Source: an uncultured Bacteroidales bacterium (GTDB lineage: Bacteria > Bacteroidota > Bacteroidia > Bacteroidales > P3). From it: a DNA stretch of 64,000 bases. The stretch covers positions 1 to 64,000 of the forward strand of contig CALUMK010000009.1 in assembly GCA_944321735.1 (NCBI GenBank), written 5' to 3'. The position numbers and the translations under genes were made by a program. Shown here piece after piece: positions 1 to 9,599 of this stretch (its first letter is position 1; every line of letters starts with the position of its first letter). Under the pieces are notes generated by a model. The model had not been told where the DNA came from and ran no database searches. It worked only from the letters and a program-made list of their open reading frames with translations.

Positions 1-280
1 GTCAGAGGTGCTGTATATATGACGTAATATATTATAAATGAGTCTCTAAACTAAAAATTAACTAAGTATTGTTAAAATATAACATCAAATAATTCTCCGC
101 AAAGGAGGGAATAAACAAGGCCATGATTTGTTAAAGTATTGGTGATGGTCATTTAAATTATATTTCTTACTTTTGTTTCAGTTGATTGACTTATTGAGAA
201 TGAGCAGAATGGTGAAGCTTGATGGTTTCTAAACCATTACCTATTCTCTTTTTTATTGATGATGATTTTCTGATTTACAG
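1..280. other. AT-rich stretch with no gene
   Basis: I see no credible reading frame here. The stretch is visibly AT-richer than the rest of the window and lies just beyond the 3' end of the decayed integrase. It is best read as the eroded remainder of an integrated element or its flank. Confidence 0.5.
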
Positions 281-1262
281 CTATATTTTATTTAGTGCAG
301 CATTCGTATAGCCGGCGAAAATAAAAACATCACGGACTACGGGGATTCGCTCCAAAGTAAACTCCCTGTGGTAGATGTTCAGCAGTTCATCCATGGTAAG
401 AAATTCACGGATTACTTCTTTTTCATGGAATTTGACTGATAAAAGGGTCTTTGGCTATCCATCCATTGGCCAGTGCCAGATTGACTATCTTCTTCAGACA
501 TTTCATATAACAGATGACGGTATTCTGCTGACATTCCTCTTCCGCTTTCAGATAAAATTCAAAGGCACGTACCAGCTCACCGTTGACTTCCGCCAGCGGC
601 AGATCATCCTTTCCGTATTTCTGTCTGATAAGTCCTTGCAGCTTTCATAACGGCGGACGGTAATCAGCGCATAGTCTTTCCCCACGAGGGAGCGGCATTG
701 GTCATTGTGCTCCTGCATGGTGCCGATGAGGGTGCGGACCGCTTCCGGTTCTTTGTCCTGTCCGAAAAATATTTCCTGTAACAGACGTGCTGTCATAGCC
801 CGGTTCTGTTCTTCCAGCTCACAAAAAATCTGATGTAACTTGATTCTCGCATTTTCGATGTAGCATCCAGGTCGCATGATTCGCGGCTTTTGCCTCTGGC
901 AGATTCCTTTGCCTGACTCCAAAGAGACGGGGCAATACCCTTGCGGATGTTGTTTTCAATTCGCGTACCATCACAATGATACGCATACACACGGATACTT
1001 CTCCGTTTTTCAGCAGTTTGGTCTTCTTAAACCCAAATCGGTCATTAGACACGCCGAGTCCGTTTCTGATTGAGAAAATGAGGCATTCGGGCATCTTGTC
1101 CGCTTCTGTCCGCATCCTGTTTCTCGCTACGCCTCGACGTAGCCTGCTACGCCTTCGGCTAGGCCAGAAGCATGCTGCATGACACAAGCGGGCAATCTCC
1201 CCAAAGTCTAATGACCGATTTGGGTTTAAGAAGAAAAGCACATTGAATGAACTTCTTTTCAT
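281..1262 (-). pseudogene. Decayed tyrosine site-specific integrase, interrupted by a MITE-like insertion
   Basis: Read on the minus strand and allowing frame changes, this gives the N-terminal half of a Bacteroidetes-type tyrosine recombinase. It starts MKRSSFNVLFFL, continues KKTKLLKNGEVSVCMRI, then DGTRIENNIRKGIAPSLW, IENARIKLHQIFCELEEQ, the core-binding segment around VRRYESCKDL/IRQKYGKDDLPL, and a stretch ending FIFAGYTNAALNKI and a stop. At least four frameshifts are needed, near positions 975, 862, 630 and 430. A 195-bp element (1031-1225) separates FFL from KKTK. The protein stops before the catalytic R, HxxR and Y residues, so the catalytic domain is missing. It was presumably the integrase of a lost conjugative or mobilizable element. 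Family call is firm; the exact frameshift points are approximate. Confidence 0.8.
1031..1225. mobile_element. MITE-like non-autonomous element, copy 1
   Basis: A 195-bp element with perfect 20-bp terminal inverted repeats, ACCCAAATCGGTCATTAGAC at 1031-1050 and its exact complement at 1206-1225. TTAA lies directly outside both ends (1027-1030 and 1226-1229), consistent with a 4-bp target duplication. It encodes no transposase. An internal dyad GCTACG/CGTAGC lies near 1126-1143. It sits inside the integrase pseudogene. A second copy of the same 193-bp core length lies inverted at 14828-15020. The mobilising transposase family is unknown; families that duplicate short TA-rich targets are candidates. 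Confidence 0.8.
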
Positions 1263-1536
1263 TTTCTACAGTTTTTAGTTTGGACAAAAGTAGGAAACCA
1301 TCCACGTTTTCTTGATACACAAAACATTGCAAATCAACAAAAAAATAATCTGGTCTGGTGAAGATTTCAGTTCCACATTTTCCGCTCCACCTTTTGGAAC
1401 ACCGGAAGCGGTCATATTCCGCTCTTTTTTGCGTCCTGCGGGAAAGCAAAAACTCCCGATTTCGTTTGAAAATCAGCAGTTTACCGCTATTTACTTTTCT
1501 TCAAAGTGGTGCCACCAGTACTCGGTATGCACGGGC

Positions 1537-1639
1537 AAAAAACAAAGGGTATCCCGGAAGCCGCGAATCCTGCCGGTCAAGCCGCTCCGGAAAGCGGACA
1601 AGCACACAGCAGACTCACCACCGATACAGGATACCCTTT
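1537..1639 (-). terminator. Long-stem terminator of the adhesin gene
   Basis: On the minus strand, downstream of the stop at 1715, AAAGGGTATCC (1629-1639) pairs perfectly with GGATACCCTTT (1544-1554). This closes a roughly 75-nt GC-rich loop and is followed by TTTGTTTTTTG. The shape and T-run suit a Rho-independent terminator with an unusually large loop. Confidence 0.6.
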
Positions 1640-1714
1640 GCGGATTCCCGACGAGCCAGCCTTTGCAAACCTGCTCCAGCCGGCCCTACCGGGAATCCTA
1701 TCCGCCCGACATGG

Positions 1715-4700
1715 TTAGCGGACAATCAAACGGGATACCGAAACACCCCGGTCCGTCCGGGTTTCCACGATGTACAGACCGGACTTCATGCCTTCCACGT
1801 CATACCGGAACTCTTCCACACCAAGGCCCTGAGCCGAACGGTACACCAAACGACCTTGCAGGTCGTAGATGGAAACCTGGTCTATCGCGGCCCCGTAGGA
1901 ACGAACAGCCAACCTTTCCGAAGCTGGGTTCGGATAAAGGACCACCTCCGCATCAGCACTCAAGCCTTGCTCATTGGAAGAACCAGGCCTGGATACCGAA
2001 ATGTCATCAATCATGAATGCAAAAACGTTGTCAGAAACACATTGGATCGCCAGATGCACTTTTTTGCCCGCATAGGCCGACAAATCCACTTCCACATGCT
2101 CCCATGCATCCGCCGGGGCTTCCCTGACACCGCCGATTTCCACAAAATCCCCGGTTGCCGCCGTCTTTTCCGAAACAAGCACCTTGTACTGCTCCAAGCC
2201 GTCTGCTTCCATGTAGCTCTTCACGTAGAATTCCATCTTCGCATCCTGTGCAGGCAACAGCAGTTCGGGCGAAATCAGCCAATCGTTGTTGGCACCATCG
2301 GACGAATAGATACTGATGCCGAAACGTTGCCCCCCGTGCGGCGCGATATAATCCCCTGCCGTTTCCGTCAGAGGCGGGACCGTCAAGGCGGGATTGAACG
2401 CCATGAACCCGAAAGATTCCCCTTCATGCGGATAGGTCGTGCCTTCCCAGCCTCCGGAGGGCAGGCCGTCCCCGTCTACCGAAGTCCAAGCCGGATTAAA
2501 GGAATCCACGGCAAAATCGGAGCAATACTCGAAATCCAGATGGTAGGGGTCGGCCGGGCCATAGGTACGCACTTGCATTTCCAGCGTGTCGTTCCCCGGG
2601 TTCTCGTCCCCGTCCAAAGCCGCGATGGCACGCAAGGAATAAACCGTTTCCGTCCTGGAAAGGTCGGCTGTGAAAACCACCTCGCCCGAACCGTACCCAT
2701 CCAGTTCCACCGTCTGCGTGCTCACATTTTCATCCACATGCAAAGACAAAGGGAAGGAAACCGTTTCGTAACCCAGGTTGCGGACTTTGATCCGGACTTC
2801 CTCGTTAGCGGAAAACAGACCGGATTCTCCCGGGTTCAGGAAAGATTCCACCATGACATCCTTGGCCACAGGCGTTCCTGTACCGAAAACCCCGCGTATG
2901 GCCGCGTAGCCCAGACCTCCCGTCTGCAAGTAGGCCTGTCCGTCGGAAATCAGGTAAATCGCATCAAGCGGCTGCATGTCGCTGACCAACGCATAACCGC
3001 TGAAGCTGACAGCAATCATATACGAACCGGGCGACAAAAGCAAGGCCGGCAACGGGTACTCGGTCTGGCCGGAAGCCAGTCCCTTGGAAACGGACATCCC
3101 ATGAATCAATGAACCCAGGCTTGCACTCTCCCTGTCCCAATGGTAAACATACAAACCAATCGTCTGGTCGGTGAACGCGGAAGTCCAGCCAACCGAAATC
3201 GCCGTCAGCGTGTCGGCCACCGGAACATCGAAGACCATCCCAGCCGCAAGCCCGCGCCCGTTCAATTGGTACGCAGGATTTTCGTACATGCTTGTATCCA
3301 CCCTGTCGTAAGCCAAGACAGAATCCGTCAGCATGACAAGTGCCACGGCCTCGTTATCCTCGTTCGTGTCTTCTTGCTCATGCCCCTTGGCAGCCACGCG
3401 GGCGGTCAAGGTTTTCGTGAGTCCGGGATCCAAGGAACCCAAGCTGAAATCGAGAGCCGCCACAGTCGCGTTCCCAGTCCCGGACATGGAAACGGCCCCC
3501 CTTGCTATCTCCTCTCCGTCCATCAGGATCGACAGCAAGACCGTATCCACGGGCTCCGTCCCCCGGTCGGATACCGAAAACCAAGCCTTGCGCGAAGCCG
3601 CAGCCTGATCGGCAGGAATCCGGGAAGCAAAGCCGCCGAAAGCCTCCAGACGCACGTCATAAGCCAACTGTTCGGAAATCTCGACCCGGTTGACGAAGAA
3701 AGTCCCGTGCAAGGTCCTGGGAACGATGGCAAAACTGTACTCGCCTGACACGGGAACAGAGAAGGTCGTGTCCAGCAATCTGAAACTTTCATGGGTCGAA
3801 TGGTAGCGGTAGCACGCAAGCGTGTCCCATTCTTCCACCGGTGTCCCGGACAGACCGTAACGCAGGTCGAAATCATCCACGACCGCGATGGTGGACACGT
3901 ATCCTCCTGCCAGGTAATTCATGGAAAAGCGGTAATCCTTGCCCTCTTCCATTTCCACGCAACGGGAAATCAAAGGCATGGAATCTTTGGCTGCCACCGC
4001 CCGGTAAGCTTCGTCATAGGTCCAAGCCTCCTCCGTGCAAGTCCAATCCGTCCTCGATGCCGCATCCGTGAAATCCGTGCGCAACAAACGGACAGGTTCG
4101 TAATGGACCACTTTTCCCCTTCCATCATTATTGTCCGTCACCTGCTCGGCCACCTCGTCCCCTTGGGGACAAACCTTGACCGTCACGGACAAACCATATT
4201 CGCCTTCCCGGGAGAAATCAAATGCTTTCTCAAACCAGACTTCCCGGCTCTCTCCTTGGGGCACAAGCATCTCCAAGGTATCCGAAGCAAAAGGAATCCC
4301 GTCCAGTTCGCATTCCAGGACCAGACGGGAAACATCCATGGTCCCGACATTGGAAACCGCCACACCCACAGGTTCCGCTTGGCCCAGGCCGCAAGAAGAT
4401 ACCGGCAGCAACAAACGATCCACGCGCAAATCCGGAATCCCCGTATAGGCCCCCGTTCCTATCAAGACATTATCGACCTGTATCCCCATCATACCCGGTT
4501 CGGAAAAGGCTTGGAACGCGAAATAGCGGGGCCCGTCCTCCTCCAGCTCGAATTCCACCGATTGGAAACGGAACGCATCATGGGCGAAGCCTTCTTCCTC
4601 CCAAAGCACCTCCATCGCGTCCACATCGGCCGTAGGCCCGTACAGAAGCCTCAGGTTTTCCGTGAACACCGATGCGGCGGAAGAACGGAAATAAAAGGCC

Positions 4701-5845
4701 ACGTGGTTTTTCCCGGCCTTCAACGAAACCGGATTCAACGTCAGCAGATAATCATCCAGAGGCATGGCATTGTTATAGGAGATGAAAGCCGCTGCCCCTT
4801 CTCCGGATTCCCCATAATCGAACCCCTCGTTCCGGTACCATTGTATGCCATCTCCGTTCTCATCAAGAGACACCCAGCCTGCCATGTCTTCTTCCGTATC
4901 GAAGTCACAGAAGAAGGGAGCCTCGACCGCTTCCGCATGATAGACCGTCTTGGCCAGGACATTATTCTCCAAGACCGTGTCCTCTGCCAACAAGACTTCC
5001 ACCTGCACCGTATGCTCGCCCGGTGCGGACAAATCCGCTTTCTCCGCAAAGGTGTGAAGGTACGTCCCGCCGGGTTCCAGCCTTCCTTCCACCGTTTCCG
5101 TGGCGACAGCCTTGCCGTCCACAGTCAAAGCCAACGAATAGGAATCCACCGCCTTGGTTCCCACGTTCCCGATTTCGGCAACCACTTCTTCCTGCGCCAG
5201 TTCCAATCCGTTTACAGGAGACGGGATGGCATTCACGGCCAAGTTCACCGGCGGCACGGTACGGAAGATGGTTTCATCCAGGAAATCTTCCGCTTCCACC
5301 ACTTCGAACACATACTCCATACCGGCCTCGAATGCAAAATCATCGCCCCGGTTCTGCCCGTAGCTGGAAAACGCGACACAGTAATAGAAGGGCATCATGC
5401 AAGGAACCACGAAATCGTACGTTCCCGGATCGATGGCTACAGAAACGGATTCGCCAGCCAGAACGAACCGGCCTGCATCCAAGTCTCCCGAGGCATCGGC
5501 AGGAATCTTGTATTCGAATCCTGCATAAACGGAATCCGCGATTCCTCCGGATTCGTTCCAATAGCCGACATTGGCATCGGAAGGAAAAAGCGTGCCGAAA
5601 GCCGTCGCATCGGCATCCAGCAGCAATTGGTAACCGGCGCCATCACCCCAATTGTACTCCACAGTCAGAGTCACGACAGCCTTATCGGCCTCCGCCGCAG
5701 GTTTCTGGCCAATCTGCCGGATCCGGACCGGAACCGGACGACTGCCAGGAGCTGAAGCCCCGGCAGGTCTCGCATCAGGCTGGTTTTCAGCCGAAAATCC
5801 CCAGAAAGGGAACAGCGCGATAAGCGCTGCAAGAATCTTTTTCAT
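1715..5845 (-). CDS. Large T9SS-exported surface protein with choice-of-anchor J (cleaved adhesin) domains
   Basis: A 1376-residue secreted protein. Residues 1-19 form a signal peptide (MKKILAALIALFPFWGFSA). It then alternates CARDB-like Ig-type modules (repeated VSNVGT/VRNLGYE-type segments) with choice-of-anchor J modules, one near residues 310-470 and one near 1120-1290 (LDFEY...NDWLISPELLLP...IDDISVS). The last ~75 residues are a typical type IX secretion sorting domain: VVLYPNPASERL, SIYDLQGRLVY, GLYIVETRT and terminal LIVR. It should cross the outer membrane by T9SS and be anchored or released at the surface. The module types suggest adhesion or glycan binding; the ligand cannot be inferred. 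It is a full-length paralogue of the broken gene at 28177-32410 and shares its A/C-rich leader style. Confidence 0.9.
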   Translation of the reverse strand: MKKILAALIALFPFWGFSAENQPDARPAGASAPGSRPVPVRIRQIGQKPAAEADKAVVTLTVEYNWGDGAGYQLLLDADATAFGTLFPSDANVGYWNESGGIADSVYAGFEYKIPADASGDLDAGRFVLAGESVSVAIDPGTYDFVVPCMMPFYYCVAFSSYGQNRGDDFAFEAGMEYVFEVVEAEDFLDETIFRTVPPVNLAVNAIPSPVNGLELAQEEVVAEIGNVGTKAVDSYSLALTVDGKAVATETVEGRLEPGGTYLHTFAEKADLSAPGEHTVQVEVLLAEDTVLENNVLAKTVYHAEAVEAPFFCDFDTEEDMAGWVSLDENGDGIQWYRNEGFDYGESGEGAAAFISYNNAMPLDDYLLTLNPVSLKAGKNHVAFYFRSSAASVFTENLRLLYGPTADVDAMEVLWEEEGFAHDAFRFQSVEFELEEDGPRYFAFQAFSEPGMMGIQVDNVLIGTGAYTGIPDLRVDRLLLPVSSCGLGQAEPVGVAVSNVGTMDVSRLVLECELDGIPFASDTLEMLVPQGESREVWFEKAFDFSREGEYGLSVTVKVCPQGDEVAEQVTDNNDGRGKVVHYEPVRLLRTDFTDAASRTDWTCTEEAWTYDEAYRAVAAKDSMPLISRCVEMEEGKDYRFSMNYLAGGYVSTIAVVDDFDLRYGLSGTPVEEWDTLACYRYHSTHESFRLLDTTFSVPVSGEYSFAIVPRTLHGTFFVNRVEISEQLAYDVRLEAFGGFASRIPADQAAASRKAWFSVSDRGTEPVDTVLLSILMDGEEIARGAVSMSGTGNATVAALDFSLGSLDPGLTKTLTARVAAKGHEQEDTNEDNEAVALVMLTDSVLAYDRVDTSMYENPAYQLNGRGLAAGMVFDVPVADTLTAISVGWTSAFTDQTIGLYVYHWDRESASLGSLIHGMSVSKGLASGQTEYPLPALLLSPGSYMIAVSFSGYALVSDMQPLDAIYLISDGQAYLQTGGLGYAAIRGVFGTGTPVAKDVMVESFLNPGESGLFSANEEVRIKVRNLGYETVSFPLSLHVDENVSTQTVELDGYGSGEVVFTADLSRTETVYSLRAIAALDGDENPGNDTLEMQVRTYGPADPYHLDFEYCSDFAVDSFNPAWTSVDGDGLPSGGWEGTTYPHEGESFGFMAFNPALTVPPLTETAGDYIAPHGGQRFGISIYSSDGANNDWLISPELLLPAQDAKMEFYVKSYMEADGLEQYKVLVSEKTAATGDFVEIGGVREAPADAWEHVEVDLSAYAGKKVHLAIQCVSDNVFAFMIDDISVSRPGSSNEQGLSADAEVVLYPNPASERLAVRSYGAAIDQVSIYDLQGRLVYRSAQGLGVEEFRYDVEGMKSGLYIVETRTDRGVSVSRLIVR

Positions 5846-6515
5846 GTCAAAGGTTTTTTTGGTTGTTTTGGTTTATTTTATTGTTTTGGTTTCTTGGGTC
5901 ATTCTGGCTGATTTTTTGAAGAATCTATCCGGTAAATGGAATCCGGACGAAGACAACAGCCCCTCCTTCTGCGGTAAATACCAGACAAGGAACAGGGACA
6001 CGCAAAAGGACGGAAAGCCCCGCCGGCATCACCTGTCAGCATAATCATTTATTCGACAATTCGTTGATTAAATAAAAGCCTGCTGAAAAATGTTAAAATG
6101 TCTTCTTCCTCAAAAGCGCATGTCCAACGTATTTAGGTAATGTTCCAATCCCTATGTCCGAAGCAAGCCTTCAGACCCTCTGGTTCAAGCAAAATGGAAA
6201 ATCCATGCAGACAGCCCTCTGTTTGCCGGGAGCAAAGCTACGCAAAGTCGGGAACAGAAGCAAGGTCCACTTCGATTCTGAGATTACAAAATCATGGAGT
6301 CCGGTTTCATTCTTACGTCAAGACCTGTATCAAGCCCCAACGGAGACTTGCCCCAGTTTTCATATCAGAGATTCCCCTTGCAATCCCCGCTTTCGGAAAA
6401 GCATTTTAATCGGTTTTCCCATACACCTGACGCTTCTGGAAATCCTCCCTCCAAAACCTTGCGATTAAGACCCTCAAACAGTCAAGAATGCAGTTTTAGG
6501 TTGTCCTTCAACATG
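5846..6515. other. Leader of the adhesin gene plus non-coding DNA
   Basis: The first ~80 bases are the C/A-rich 5' leader of the minus-strand adhesin gene, resembling the leader of its paralogue near 32410. The remaining ~550 bases show only short open frames without family resemblance or a recognisable start context. I see no gene there. Confidence 0.5.
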
Positions 6516-6798
6516 AGAAGCTGTTTAAAATTTCTTGCAATCCTGAAAAGAATGGATTTTCAGGGGGCAGTTTCAGGATTTTGTTTGCCCATCGGGGGCT
6601 ATTTCGGGTCTGGTTGAGCGATGCTCGATGATAGCTTGGTCTCGGAGAAATCAAAGCAAGCTTTGATTCCCCGCTCGACTTTCGCTATCGTTTGCGTTTT
6701 TCACGTCAGATAGCTCGGCTATCCTCCTTTGAAAAACGCGGCGCCATCCCTCGAAATCCCCTCCCGATGACCTAAACAAATAAATTTAAACAGCTTCT
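6516..6798. repeat. 283-bp interspersed element with 14-bp inverted ends
   Basis: AGAAGCTGTTTAAA at 6516-6529 is matched by its exact complement TTTAAACAGCTTCT at 6785-6798. Pairing continues imperfectly inward. The interior holds smaller dyads (AAAGCAAGCTTT near 6650-6663 and GATAGC/GCTATC pairs) and no coding frame. It looks like a non-autonomous repeat or long structured intergenic element. No second copy exists in this window, so mobility is not shown. Confidence 0.55.
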
Positions 6799-6926
6799 AA
6801 AAACACCCGATTGGGAACCTGAGAGCGCAAAACCGGGAGACCATCTTGCCAAATAGCAATCTTCAAAAAAATCCCGGAACAAGAAATCAGGCTTCCCGGC
6901 GCAAAACATCCGCCGGCCGCTTCTCA

Positions 6927-7448
6927 TCACCAGTGCAGAGAAGCTTCATCGAACCAATCCCCTCTCACCCGCATCACTTGCTCGATCACATCCCGCACGC
7001 AACCATCGCCCCCCTTCTTGCCAGAAATGTAGTCGGCGATTTCCTGGATTTCCACCGCCGCATCGGCCGGGCAAGCCGCGACCCCGCTCAGGCGCATCAC
7101 CTCGTAATCCGGAATATCATCGCCCATATACAGCACTTCTTCCGGCTGCAAGTTATTGTCTCGCAGGTATTCCAAAAACTTATCCTTCTTATAGGACACC
7201 TGGGTGAACACATCCTTTACCCCCAAGAAAGACATGCGCATATGGAGGGAATGCCCTTTGCCGCCGGAGATGACCGCCACATGGTACCCCTTCTTGACCG
7301 CATGATGCAAGGCATACCCGTCTTTCACGTTCGTGTTCCGGATCTGATTTTCCTCATCAATCAGCCACACTCTCCCATCGCTCATGACCCCGTCAAAGTC
7401 GAAGATAAAAGTAGTTATCTTCGGCAGTTTCGCTTTATAGTTCGCCAT
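6927..7448 (-). CDS. kdsC: 3-deoxy-D-manno-octulosonate 8-phosphate phosphatase
   Basis: 173 residues, the usual KdsC length. The HAD signature IFDFDGVMSDGR (Asp17 nucleophile, Asp19 acid/base) is near the N-terminus. Later motifs are VISGGKG (motif II) and YMGDDIPDYEVM (motif IV, Mg binding), with no cap domain, as in tetrameric C0-type HADs. The family removes the phosphate from KDO-8-phosphate in the cytoplasm, the step before CMP-KDO formation for lipopolysaccharide. It starts 30 bp after the DUF2520 gene and is the last gene of the minus-strand run yqhD-like/DUF2520/kdsC. The DUF2520-kdsC pairing is familiar in Bacteroidetes. Confidence 0.92.
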   Translation of the reverse strand: MANYKAKLPKITTFIFDFDGVMSDGRVWLIDEENQIRNTNVKDGYALHHAVKKGYHVAVISGGKGHSLHMRMSFLGVKDVFTQVSYKKDKFLEYLRDNNLQPEEVLYMGDDIPDYEVMRLSGVAACPADAAVEIQEIADYISGKKGGDGCVRDVIEQVMRVRGDWFDEASLHW

Positions 7449-7478
7449 TTTCTTATTCGTCTGATTCGTATCCGTAAT

Positions 7479-8399
7479 TCAAATCTTCTTTCCGACACGT
7501 TCCTGCACCGCCTTGGCCAGCAGACGATACACCTCCAGATAAGCCCGGCCGGTTTCCGACGAAGCCAGCAAGGCCTCCTGGCGGGCCAGCACCGCCGCAT
7601 CACCGCGTGCCGCCGGTCCGGTCTGCACCGCAAAGGGAGGGTTCGCCTCCGCCTTGCGCAAAGTCTCTTCCATCAAGGGAGCCAAAAGAGAGAAGTCGAT
7701 ACCTTGCTCCCGGAACAGGTCGTAAGCAACCGTATACATGAAATTGACGTAGTTGCAAGCGAAAACGCCTCCCAAATGCAGGAAGGAACGCTGCCGGGAA
7801 TCCAAGACCCGGACTTTTCCCGACAACGACCTTGCCAAACGTTCCAGACACTCCAAAGTCGGGGAATCCGAAGCCTCGATGCAAACCGGTATCCGCGAAA
7901 AGTCCGGGCAAGGTGCCGACTTGCTGAAAGTCTGCAAGAAATACAAGACCCCGCAAGGTCCCGAATCCGGTTTCAGCACCTCCAAAGGCAAAGCTCCCGA
8001 CACATGGACCAGAATCCGGTCTTGCGGCAACGCAGCTTGTTCCCGCAAACACGAAGCCAAAGCAGGAACCGCCTCATCGCGGACAGCCAGGAAATACAGC
8101 TGCGCGGACATATCCAAACCGTCCTTCTCCAAAACTTCCAAGCCACCCCAGGCGGGTTTCGATCGCAAACGGGCAGCCAAGGCCCCGGCATTTTCCGCGT
8201 TCCGGCTCAACACCTGCACCCAGCAAATCCCGGCCCGTTCCAAAGCCGGCGCCAAATGGAAAGCCACGTTCCCCGCCCCTATCAGGACAGCCCGCAACTT
8301 CCTTTCCCGTTGCTCTTCCAACGAAAGACCCGGCACTAAGTAGAAATCAAACTGCCCCGGTTCGTCCATCACGCTCCGGAACTTCGAATGCTGTTCCAT
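7479..8399 (-). CDS. Rossmann-fold protein with DUF2520 domain
   Basis: 306 residues. A dinucleotide-binding motif (VLIGAGNVAFHLAPAL) starts near residue 37. The first half resembles F420/NADP-dependent oxidoreductase folds (LVHVSGALPLEVL in the middle). The second half is the helical DUF2520 dimerisation-type domain (HLGGVFACNYVNFMYTVAYD). The reaction is unknown for the family; an NAD(P)-dependent dehydrogenase role is inferred from the fold. The ~36 residues before the nucleotide motif are longer than usual, and no closer Met exists to shorten them. It lies 11 bp downstream of the alcohol dehydrogenase and 30 bp upstream of kdsC, so co-transcription is likely. Confidence 0.85.
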   Translation of the reverse strand: MEQHSKFRSVMDEPGQFDFYLVPGLSLEEQRERKLRAVLIGAGNVAFHLAPALERAGICWVQVLSRNAENAGALAARLRSKPAWGGLEVLEKDGLDMSAQLYFLAVRDEAVPALASCLREQAALPQDRILVHVSGALPLEVLKPDSGPCGVLYFLQTFSKSAPCPDFSRIPVCIEASDSPTLECLERLARSLSGKVRVLDSRQRSFLHLGGVFACNYVNFMYTVAYDLFREQGIDFSLLAPLMEETLRKAEANPPFAVQTGPAARGDAAVLARQEALLASSETGRAYLEVYRLLAKAVQERVGKKI

Positions 8400-8410
8400 G
8401 TCTCTTCTAA

Positions 8411-9556
8411 TTATTTCCTGAGTTCCAAGATTTCCCGAACCTTCCGGTAGTCGATGTCCGAACGTTCGCCCAACAAAGTCCCCCTTTCCTCGAAACGAGC
8501 CACAATCGTATCAATCAAGGCATCGGCATCGCCCACCGAAGGATAATCCGAAAAACGGGTACCTACCCCCAAAGAACGGAAAAATTCCTCGGTCTTGGCA
8601 ATCGCCGCCTCGGCATCGTCCACGTTCCATACCCGTTTGCCGAACTGCAACAGCTTTTCATGCTTTTCCTCTTCCATGACCCGTTGCAAGCCCGGCCAGA
8701 CAATCGCCAAGGTCTGCGCATGATCCAAGCCCGCCAAAGCCGTGATTTCATGGCCAATCTGATGGGTTGCCCAATCTTCCGGCACACCGGCGGCAATCAA
8801 GCCGTTCAACGCCATCGTGCAAGCCCACATCACGTTCGAGGCCACATCCATATCGTCCGGGTCGTTGACATATTTCATGCCGTTGTCCACCAAGACCTGC
8901 AAGATGCTTTCCGAGAAACGATCCTGGATATCGGCCTGCACCGGGTAAGTCAAGTACTGCTCGGTAACATGCACAAAAGCGTCCACCACCCCGTTGGCCC
9001 GCTGCCTGGCGGGCAAAGTCAAGGTCACGGTCGGATCCAGAATCGAAAAACGCGGAAAAGTCTTGGAACTGGCAAAAGCGTATTTCTCCTGCGTGGAGAG
9101 ACGGCTTATCACCGCGCCGTTGTTCATCTCCGACCCGGTGGCGGGCAAGGTAAGCACCGTGCCGAAAGGCACTGCCTTGGACACCTTAGCCCCCTGAGTG
9201 CAAATCTCATAAGGATCAGTCCCGTCAAAATACGTAGCCGCTGCAATGAACTTGGTCCCGTCTATCACAGAACCGCCGCCCACGGCCAGCAGGAAATCCA
9301 CATTCTCCTTGCGGACGATTTCCACCGCCCTCATCAGCGTTTCGTATTTGGGATTGGCTTCGATGCCCGAGAACTCGATGAACTCAAAGGCTTCCAACGC
9401 CTTGACCACCTGCTGGTAAATGCCGTTCTTCTTGATGCTTCCCCCTCCATAGGTCATCATCACTTTGGAACCCTGCGGAATCTGGCTGGCCAGATTCGCT
9501 ATCTGCCCGGCCCCGAACAACACCTTGACCGGATTATAAAACCTGAAATGTCGCAT
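8411..9556 (-). CDS. Iron-containing alcohol dehydrogenase, YqhD/BDH type
   Basis: About 381 residues from the Met at MRHFRFYNPVKVLFG; an alternative in-frame start 12 codons upstream (9592) adds atypical residues. NADP-binding GGGSVIDGTKFIAAA and the metal-ligand region (DAFVHVTEQYL, then THQIGHEITALAGLDHAQTLAIVWP with conserved His) place it in the group III dehydrogenases. YqhD-type enzymes reduce a broad set of aldehydes with NADPH, for detoxification or fermentation. It heads the run with DUF2520 and kdsC. The repeats upstream (9600-10041) occupy the region where its promoter would be expected. Confidence 0.9.
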   Translation of the reverse strand: MRHFRFYNPVKVLFGAGQIANLASQIPQGSKVMMTYGGGSIKKNGIYQQVVKALEAFEFIEFSGIEANPKYETLMRAVEIVRKENVDFLLAVGGGSVIDGTKFIAAATYFDGTDPYEICTQGAKVSKAVPFGTVLTLPATGSEMNNGAVISRLSTQEKYAFASSKTFPRFSILDPTVTLTLPARQRANGVVDAFVHVTEQYLTYPVQADIQDRFSESILQVLVDNGMKYVNDPDDMDVASNVMWACTMALNGLIAAGVPEDWATHQIGHEITALAGLDHAQTLAIVWPGLQRVMEEEKHEKLLQFGKRVWNVDDAEAAIAKTEEFFRSLGVGTRFSDYPSVGDADALIDTIVARFEERGTLLGERSDIDYRKVREILELRK

Positions 9557-9599
9557 ATTTTCAAAAAAATTAAAGTTCCCTATAAAACCCAAAGGATTG

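Noticed and set aside
1159-1449. Minus-strand frame crossing the MITE and integrase start
   Set aside because: Part of it translates the MITE end, and the rest shows no family resemblance.
3791-5755. Long plus-strand frame opposite the first adhesin
   Set aside because: It is an antisense shadow of a GC-rich gene, His/Arg-rich, without any domain or signal. The same applies to frames opposite kdsC/DUF2520, cca, iorA and frdA.
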